From: DATHZQ01 sp965216945
GTDB taxonomy: Bacteria > Actinomycetota > Acidimicrobiia > Spongiisociales > UBA5794
Assembly: GCA_965216945.1 (NCBI GenBank)
Contig: CBDCGU010000003.1
Span: 4,030,001-4,094,000 of the forward strand
Reading direction: 5' to 3'
DNA: 64,000 nucleotides
The notes beneath the pieces are model-generated. The model was not told the DNA's origin. It saw nothing but the letters and a program-made list of their open reading frames with translations, and did not search any database. Positions 59,422 through 64,000 of the stretch are shown here, in pieces; the first letter of the stretch is position 1; each line of letters starts with the position of its first letter. Position numbers and translations under genes: made by a program.

Positions 59422-59808
59422 ATGAATCGCGCGATCGCAGGCCTTCAGGTCCTCGTCATTGGCCTCGACCCACATCGGGTTCCCGGACCCTGGGACCCAG
59501 AGCCAGTGGTCAAGGCAATCGACGCTGCGATGGCGGCCGTCACCGATGGTGGCATCGACGCCGAGGCGTGCCCCGTCGGTCTCGACGGAAGCGACGACAT
59601 CGAAGACCGAGTCACCCCCGCTTTGCAGAAGCGACAGTGGCACTGCGTCGTTGTGGGAGGCGGAACCCGCAAAGGGTAAGAACTGCTCGAGCTGGCCGAG
59701 TCCATCGTCAACCTGGTCCGCCGCCATGCACCGCAGTCAGAGATAGCCTTCAACAAGACACCCGACGACCTCCTCGACACAGTAAAGCGCCGACTCGGGT
59801 CGACTTGA
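59422..59808 (+). pseudogene. Conserved unknown-family protein with internal stop
   Basis: Codons 1-85 read MNRAIAGLQVLVIGLDPHRV to VVVGGGTRKG, then TAA at 59677-59679. The same frame continues for 42 more codons (ELLELAESIVNLVRRHAPQ, SEIAFNKTPDDLLDTVKRR) to TGA at 59808. Joined, it resembles a common small family in which a GGG-type loop is followed by a helix leading to IAFNTxPDD. So a nonsense change, rather than two genes, best explains it. The 42 downstream codons have no start signal of their own. Confidence 0.65.
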
Positions 59809-60069
59809 TCTACCGAACAGACCCCGTTCTCAGACGCGAAGAGCCACGAAACCGTCGGGCCCGGCACTCGCTAGACCTCCAGCGAATCCAGAATCGCTGG
59901 CGTCAAACCAGTGAGAGAACGGCACTTGAGAGCGGGGCAGCCCCGATCCGCGGCGATCGAAGGGCTGATCACCGAACGGTGCCCGTCTCCTACACCTGGC
60001 GGGGCCGATCCCGAGACCCGGACTCTCGTCGGTCGTGGGGAGGCCGGAGGCACGTGGTGCCAGACCTGG

Positions 60070-60819
60070 CTACGGAGCTGCCGCGATGGTGGCCGCCTCG
60101 AGCAGTGCGTCGTCGAGCTGGTCGGGGCAGCTGAGCATGGGCCAGTGCCCGACCGGGATCGAACGGAAGCGCCAGCGGCCGAGATCTGCGTTCGCCAGGT
60201 CGTCGGGCAACGTCGTGCGGGGGTCGTCGTCCCCAACGTCGGCGATCACGGTGACTGCCTGCTCGGTAATCGGTCGTTGCATCGATGCGGCATCGAGGAT
60301 TGTCCAGCCTGGATGCGGTACGAGCCGCTCACCGAGCCAAGCCGCCTGGGCTCCTGTCAGGCCCGTGTCGGCCGCAATTGCTTCGGTGGGTGGTGGCGCC
60401 CAGACCATGCCGGCGGCTTCGATGTCGGATCGCTCCGCAGCGCGTTCATCTGCGCTGGAGCCCCAGTCGTCGAGCAGCGACCGGCCCTGTCGCGGGAAGA
60501 ACCCGGCAACGATCGCCGTATGGGCTACCCGGTCGGGCAAGTGGTCAGCGACCATGCCCGCAATGACACCTGAATAGGAATGCCCGACGACCATCAGCGG
60601 CTGATCGATGGCCTCAGCAGCGCGCACGGCATCGTCGACGTGGTCGGCGAGCCGCACCTCGGCGAGCTCGCCTCTCGGCGTCTCCGAGTCGAGGCCCGAG
60701 AGGGTGAGCGTGCGCGCCATGGCGCCGCGACGGTCGAGGCGTTCGATTGTGTCATTCCAGATCCAAGCGCCCATCCAGGCGCCGGGGATGAGCAACATCG
60801 GCAGGGAGCTCGCGGTCAT
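60070..60819 (-). CDS. Alpha/beta hydrolase
   Basis: The 249-residue hydrolase has the nucleophile elbow GHSYSG (S81), an oxyanion strand LLIPGAWMGAWIW and a C-terminal catalytic His in IPVGHWPML. It resembles small plant-esterase/EstA-like hydrolases (MenH/salicylate esterase type fold). The ATG at 60819 gives the expected N-terminus; the longer upstream frame (to 60996) is unconserved. The 60820-61061 space holds no gene I can support, and likewise 59809-60069. Confidence 0.85.
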   Translation of the reverse strand: MTASSLPMLLIPGAWMGAWIWNDTIERLDRRGAMARTLTLSGLDSETPRGELAEVRLADHVDDAVRAAEAIDQPLMVVGHSYSGVIAGMVADHLPDRVAHTAIVAGFFPRQGRSLLDDWGSSADERAAERSDIEAAGMVWAPPPTEAIAADTGLTGAQAAWLGERLVPHPGWTILDAASMQRPITEQAVTVIADVGDDDPRTTLPDDLANADLGRWRFRSIPVGHWPMLSCPDQLDDALLEAATIAAAP

Positions 60820-61061
60820 GGACGGAAGGCTACGCCCGCTCTGGGCCGGTGTCTTGAACGAAGAGGACATCGTGCATCTCCAGCCCGACCCGAGCACCGC
60901 GGGGGACGTGACCACCGCAACGCGATGCCCGAATCGACTGATCTGTAATGAGGTCCCGTCGCCATCCAACGCCGTCGATCGTCGCAATTGACTCAATCCG
61001 GGAGTGGTCGACCGAGATCAGGTCTCGGGGAGAGATGCGAACACGTTCGTTGGGTCGTCTG

Positions 61062-61979
61062 TCAGGTGCGCTCCGGGCGGCCGGTTCGGTGAAGGAACGA
61101 CTCGAGGAGCGGTGCGATCTGTGCGGCGTGGTGGAGCCACGGCGCATGACCACCGTCGACGATGTGGAGCTCGGCGTTGTGTGTGGCGGCGGCCACTCTC
61201 TCGCCGACGGACGGGCCGCCCATCGGGTCGTCCTTGGCAAAGACGAGCAGCGTGGGCAGGTCGATGGCGGCGAGCTGTTCGGCCGTGAGAGCGTGGTCGG
61301 GCCGGTTCCCACGTAGGCGGATCAGCTGGTTGAGGGTTGCCAGGAATGTCTCCGGGAAGTGGTCGAGACGCTCTGTGGCGAGGATGAGCTGGGCGATCTC
61401 AGGAGGAAGGGGATGCTCGTGCACCATCTTGGCCAATTGCTCGACCTGTCGTTCAGAAGGTGGCTGCAGTCGCATCATCAGCCGGCCGAGAGGCCGCGTC
61501 GACAGGAGTCGCATGGGGAGAGGCGCAGAGGTGTCCAGGATGACTGCAGGACAGCCGATGTGGGCGAGCGCTGCGACGCGGTCGGGCTCGTCGATCGCAA
61601 GCCAGCTCGCCCAGAGCGAACCCAGGGAGTTCGCAACCACGATCGGCTCGGCGAGACCGAGACCGTCGAACACCTCACACAGGAAGCGGACGGCGCTGGC
61701 TCGAAGGTCGTCGGCGAACCCGTTGGCCGTGTCGGACAATCCGTAGCCGGGCAGGTCGATGGCGTATTGGGTGAACCCCCCGATGCGGGCCATCAACGGT
61801 GCGAGCATTGCCGCGGGGACGCCGATCCCGTTGAGCAGCACGACCGGAGGTCCCTCGCCCGTGACGAGAACATGGGCATGACCGTCCACCGTCGGCGCCA
61901 CGACCCACCGCTCCTCTGCGACCACCCCGTACCTGTGAAGCACGTTCGTCTGTGCGTCGAGGAAGTCATCGTCTTGCAT
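61062..61979 (-). CDS. Alpha/beta hydrolase with ANSLG nucleophile elbow
   Basis: The 305-residue hydrolase has VVLLNGIGVPAAM (oxyanion), YAIDLPGYGLSD, the elbow VVANSLGSLWA with S118 in place of the usual GxSxG first Gly, and the catalytic His in VDGGHAPWLH. A helical lid spans about 145-215. It is divergent from the TetR gene, with a dyad operator between them, so it is probably the regulator's target. The ATG at 61979 is preferred because the next start upstream lies within the operator. Confidence 0.87.
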   Translation of the reverse strand: MQDDDFLDAQTNVLHRYGVVAEERWVVAPTVDGHAHVLVTGEGPPVVLLNGIGVPAAMLAPLMARIGGFTQYAIDLPGYGLSDTANGFADDLRASAVRFLCEVFDGLGLAEPIVVANSLGSLWASWLAIDEPDRVAALAHIGCPAVILDTSAPLPMRLLSTRPLGRLMMRLQPPSERQVEQLAKMVHEHPLPPEIAQLILATERLDHFPETFLATLNQLIRLRGNRPDHALTAEQLAAIDLPTLLVFAKDDPMGGPSVGERVAAATHNAELHIVDGGHAPWLHHAAQIAPLLESFLHRTGRPERT

Positions 61980-62003
61980 GCAGCACCCCAAGCCGTCACC
62001 AGG

Positions 62004-62050
62004 TTTACACTGTGTCAATCACAGTAGAGCCGAGGTTTACACGATGTCAA
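62004..62050. promoter_or_regulatory. Twin dyad operators between hydrolase and tetR genes
   Basis: TTTACACTGTGTCAA (62004-62018) and TTTACACGATGTCAA (62036-62050) share 13 of 15 bases. The first is a near-perfect dyad (TTxACAC-N-GTGTxAA). Their starts are 32 bp apart, three helical turns. The second spans the tetR ATG itself. Sites of this form suit a TetR repressor controlling both divergent genes. Confidence 0.7.
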
Positions 62051-62640
62051 CCCCCGCTGGGTATGGCGACCCGGACACCCGCACCCGCATCCTCGAAGCC
62101 GCCTGGACGCTGATCGAAGACAAGGGCTCCCGCATCACGCTGGCCGACGTCGCGGCCGGTGCTTCGGTGTCTCGGCAGGCGCTCTATCTCCACTTCGGTG
62201 ACCGGACGGGCCTGCTGCTCGCGCTCGTGAACCACATCGACGCGTCTCTCGACCTGGGCGCATCACTTGCCCGGGTACATTCGGCCCCGGGCGGCGCAGC
62301 CCTGTTCGAGGCAGCGATGCGCCTCAACACCACCTTCTGGGCAAAGGTCCTCCCAGTTGCCCGAGTCCTCGAAGCCTCCCAATACGACGACCCAGCGCTC
62401 GGCGCTGCCTGGCGAGACCGAATGCGGCTCAGGCAGGCGACCTTCCGGGGAATGGTCGAAACGGTCGCCGAGCGAGGTGAACTCGCCAAAGACTGGACCG
62501 TCGATGATGCCGCAGCCACGCTCTACGCCGTTGCGCACTTCGACACCTGGCGCGAGCTCGTGACCGAGCTCGGCTGGAGTGACGATCGCTACGTCGAGTC
62601 CATGACCCGTCTGCTCCAGCGCGCCCTTCTGCGAGGATGA
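62044..62640 (+). CDS. TetR-family transcriptional regulator
   Basis: The 198-residue regulator has an N-terminal HTH with ITLADVAAGASVSRQALYLHFGDRTGLLLAL (recognition helix SRQALYLHF at 43-51) and an all-helical ligand domain. It probably represses itself and the divergent hydrolase through the twin dyads. The ATG lies inside the second dyad and has no ribosome-binding site, so the message may be leaderless. The 274 bp downstream hold no supportable gene. Confidence 0.88.
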   Translation: MSTPAGYGDPDTRTRILEAAWTLIEDKGSRITLADVAAGASVSRQALYLHFGDRTGLLLALVNHIDASLDLGASLARVHSAPGGAALFEAAMRLNTTFWAKVLPVARVLEASQYDDPALGAAWRDRMRLRQATFRGMVETVAERGELAKDWTVDDAAATLYAVAHFDTWRELVTELGWSDDRYVESMTRLLQRALLRG

Positions 62641-62914
62641 TCCCACCACGCACTGCCGGTTGCTCTCCACACGGGGGGCGCAGCACATCTCGCTCGCGAA
62701 GACCATCCGCAGCCAGGCATGCGATCAGGCACTTGAGAGCCGTCGGTCGAGCACCTCCGCTCCCCCACATTTCACCACCCAGCCCGGTGCGCGAGATCGA
62801 CTGACACCGGGTGACGTTCCTGCGGTCGATTTCGTGACGCCTGCGCCGACGGGGTGTTGGTCGGCGATTGGATGAGACCGCCGCCGGTTCGTGCGGCACC
62901 ACACACACGGAGGT

Positions 62915-63490
62915 TCAGTGGTTGACCTGTTTGGTCATCACGCAGTGGTTCTTGCCCTTCGGACGCTCGTACGCGAAGCCGGCTCGTTCGAAGAGTCCAC
63001 GGGTCCCGTTGTACAGAAACGACGCCGATGTCTTCTCGCCGCGGGTGTCCTGCGGGAATGCTTCGACCCGGCCGCCACCCACGGCGGCGATCAGGCCCAA
63101 AGCTCCGTCCAATGCAACCTCAGAGACCCCTTGACGGCGATAGTCCCGATCGACGAAGAAGCACGTGATCCGATAGTCCGCTACCTCCACCATGCCCGCC
63201 TCGTACTCCTTGCGGTGGTAGATCCGCGGCAACTCCCCGGGTGGGCCGAACTGGCACCATCCGACCGCTCGATCCTCGTCGAACACCACGGCAGCATGAG
63301 CACGGCCCTCCTCGACGAGTCGTTGCTTGACTGCCCGGTTGCCCTCCGGGCTCTCACCCATGTCCGGCTCTTTCGGGTGGAACGCGAGGCACCAGCATCC
63401 ACCCCATACGCCGTTGTGGCGTTCGGCGAGGGCGGCGAACGCCGGCCAGGTGTCGGCGTCGAGCGGACGAACCGACAGCGGGGAACTCAC
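62915..63490 (-). CDS. GNAT-family N-acetyltransferase
   Basis: The 191-residue acetyltransferase has CFFVDRDYRRQGVSEVALDG (motif A, here with GVS in place of GxG/A) and C-terminal GLFERAGFAYERPKGK. Its N-terminal half (NGVWGGCWCLAFHP) carries two nearby cysteines and a Trp-rich stretch seen in a subgroup of Actinobacterial GNATs. The start is GTG at 63490 in a GTGA overlap with the VOC gene, so the two are co-translated. Substrate unknown. Confidence 0.82.
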   Translation of the reverse strand: MSSPLSVRPLDADTWPAFAALAERHNGVWGGCWCLAFHPKEPDMGESPEGNRAVKQRLVEEGRAHAAVVFDEDRAVGWCQFGPPGELPRIYHRKEYEAGMVEVADYRITCFFVDRDYRRQGVSEVALDGALGLIAAVGGGRVEAFPQDTRGEKTSASFLYNGTRGLFERAGFAYERPKGKNHCVMTKQVNH

Positions 63491-63861
63491 TGCTGCTTCA
63501 CCCAGCAGAGACAGAATGGATGCCCCGCCGGGTCGGCATACACCTGGAACGCATCGAGTTCGTCCGACGGCTCGGCTGCTTGCAGCAGGCGGGCGCCCAA
63601 CGACATGACCTGTTCGTGGGCTTCGTCGATGTCGTCGACCCACAGATCGACATGGATCTGCTGTTTCGGGAGTCCATGCGGCCAGTCCGGCGGCACATGG
63701 TCGGGAGCGAGCTGTACCCCTACCCGGAACTCCCCGTCCACGATCACCATGTGCCAGCCATCGTCGACATCGACCTCTCCGCCGAGCACTCCGGCCCAGA
63801 ACGCGCTCTCGTCGCCGAGATCGACGGCGTCAAACACGATGACCTGATGGCGAATTCGCAT
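63487..63861 (-). CDS. VOC-superfamily (glyoxalase-like) protein
   Basis: The 124-residue protein has two beta-alpha-beta-beta-beta units with WAGVLGGEVDVDD in the first and IHVDLWVDDIDEAHEQV, DPAGHPFCLCW in the second, typical of the glyoxalase-like domain. Metal ligands are partly recognisable (H5, H70, and an acidic residue near the C-terminus is unclear). It might be an antibiotic-binding protein or an unassigned enzyme. ATG at 63861; coupled to the downstream GNAT gene. Confidence 0.82.
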   Translation of the reverse strand: MRIRHQVIVFDAVDLGDESAFWAGVLGGEVDVDDGWHMVIVDGEFRVGVQLAPDHVPPDWPHGLPKQQIHVDLWVDDIDEAHEQVMSLGARLLQAAEPSDELDAFQVYADPAGHPFCLCWVKQQ

Positions 63862-64000
63862 TCCGGCCGCACAGTACAGCGCTCGAGAGGCGGGTCGCCC
63901 AATCACCTCGGCCCCCGTCGTGACCTGTAGGGAGGTGCGCGATATTCACCGACACGGAGATCATCAGCCCGGCGGGTTCCTCGACGAGGGGGCCCTGCTG
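63830..64000 (-). CDS. 3' part of a paralogue of the 57.3-kb small gene (partial)
   Basis: The frame enters from the window edge with QQGPLVEEPAGLMIS, matching QQGLLVEGSAGLMIS of the gene at 57264-57506. After SVSVNIAHLP the sequences part, and the frame runs to a TGA at 63830, overlapping the VOC gene's start by 32 bp. The overlap suggests that the C-terminal part is not under normal selection and that this copy may be truncated. Confidence 0.45.
   Translation of the reverse strand, partial: QQGPLVEEPAGLMISVSVNIAHLPTGHDGGRGDWATRLSSAVLCGRNANSPSGHRV
63955..64000. repeat. Direct repeat, copy B (46 bp)
   Basis: Matches 57332-57377 at 42 of 46 positions, same orientation, and reaches the window edge. 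Lies in the partial paralogue. The two copies bracket about 6.6 kb of accessory genes. Confidence 0.75.

Noticed and set aside
62660..62875. 71-codon plus-strand frame after tetR
   Set aside because: No start signal, no coherent secondary-structure pattern and no homology I recognise; the 62641-62914 stretch is left as non-coding.

Overview
The window is a high-GC chromosomal segment whose gene content and order point to an actinobacterium. The order dnaE - rluD - lspA - dksA-like - ileS, then yggT - sepF - yggS - pgeF - ftsZ - ftsQ - murB/C/G - ftsW - murD - mraY - murE/F - ftsI - ftsL - rsmH - mraZ, is the classic Gram-positive/actinobacterial dcw neighbourhood. The ileS T-box, WS/DGAT acyltransferase and ArsA-like ATPase pair fit the same phylum. 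A deep-branching lineage such as Acidimicrobiia is my inference; it rests on gene order and on features such as the MurE-MurF fusion and the lack of divIVA beside sepF, not on a database search.

Layout. 0-1.2 kb: 5' part of polA, a small coiled-coil gene and tRNA-Leu(CAA). 1.2-10.1 kb (minus strand): tryptophan genes trpC-trpF-trpB-trpA, preceded by a cytochrome c lipoprotein and an OmpR-type response regulator/histidine kinase pair. A 112-bp tandem-repeat array with strong hairpins separates these from ygfZ and trpE. 10.1-18.2 kb: ccdA, an MFS and a MATE transporter, nth, xpt, a hotdog thioesterase, two small membrane proteins and a tandem ThyX-fold protein with degenerate signatures. 18.2-21.3 kb: two coupled ArsA/Get3-like ATPases and a Thr-rich-linker lipoprotein. 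21.3-24.5 kb: a zinc/manganese ABC importer (permease, binding lipoprotein, ATPase) split around a divergent Fur-family regulator gene. 24.5-26.3 kb: a GNAT gene and a frameshifted PQQ-type sugar dehydrogenase. 26.3-39.5 kb: dnaE, two phosphofructokinases of different phosphoryl-donor signature, a WS/DGAT enzyme, rluD, lspA, a DksA-like protein without its zinc finger, a DUF167 gene and T-box-controlled ileS.

39.5-57.1 kb is one long minus-strand division and cell-wall operon, read from a promoter upstream of mraZ that is overlaid by MraZ boxes. Nearly every gene overlaps the next by a few bases, so translation is probably coupled from mraZ to yggT. Together these genes make the UDP-MurNAc-pentapeptide and lipid II (MurB, C, D, E/F, MraY, MurG) and build the septum (FtsL, I, W, Q, Z, SepF).

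57.1-64 kb is a looser accessory tail: an APH-fold kinase, a cupin, two broken genes (a GNAT remnant and an ORF with an internal stop), two alpha/beta hydrolases with a TetR regulator, and GNAT and VOC genes. It is bracketed by two 46-bp near-identical segments that belong to paralogous small genes. I saw no CRISPR array, transposase, integrase or phage gene.
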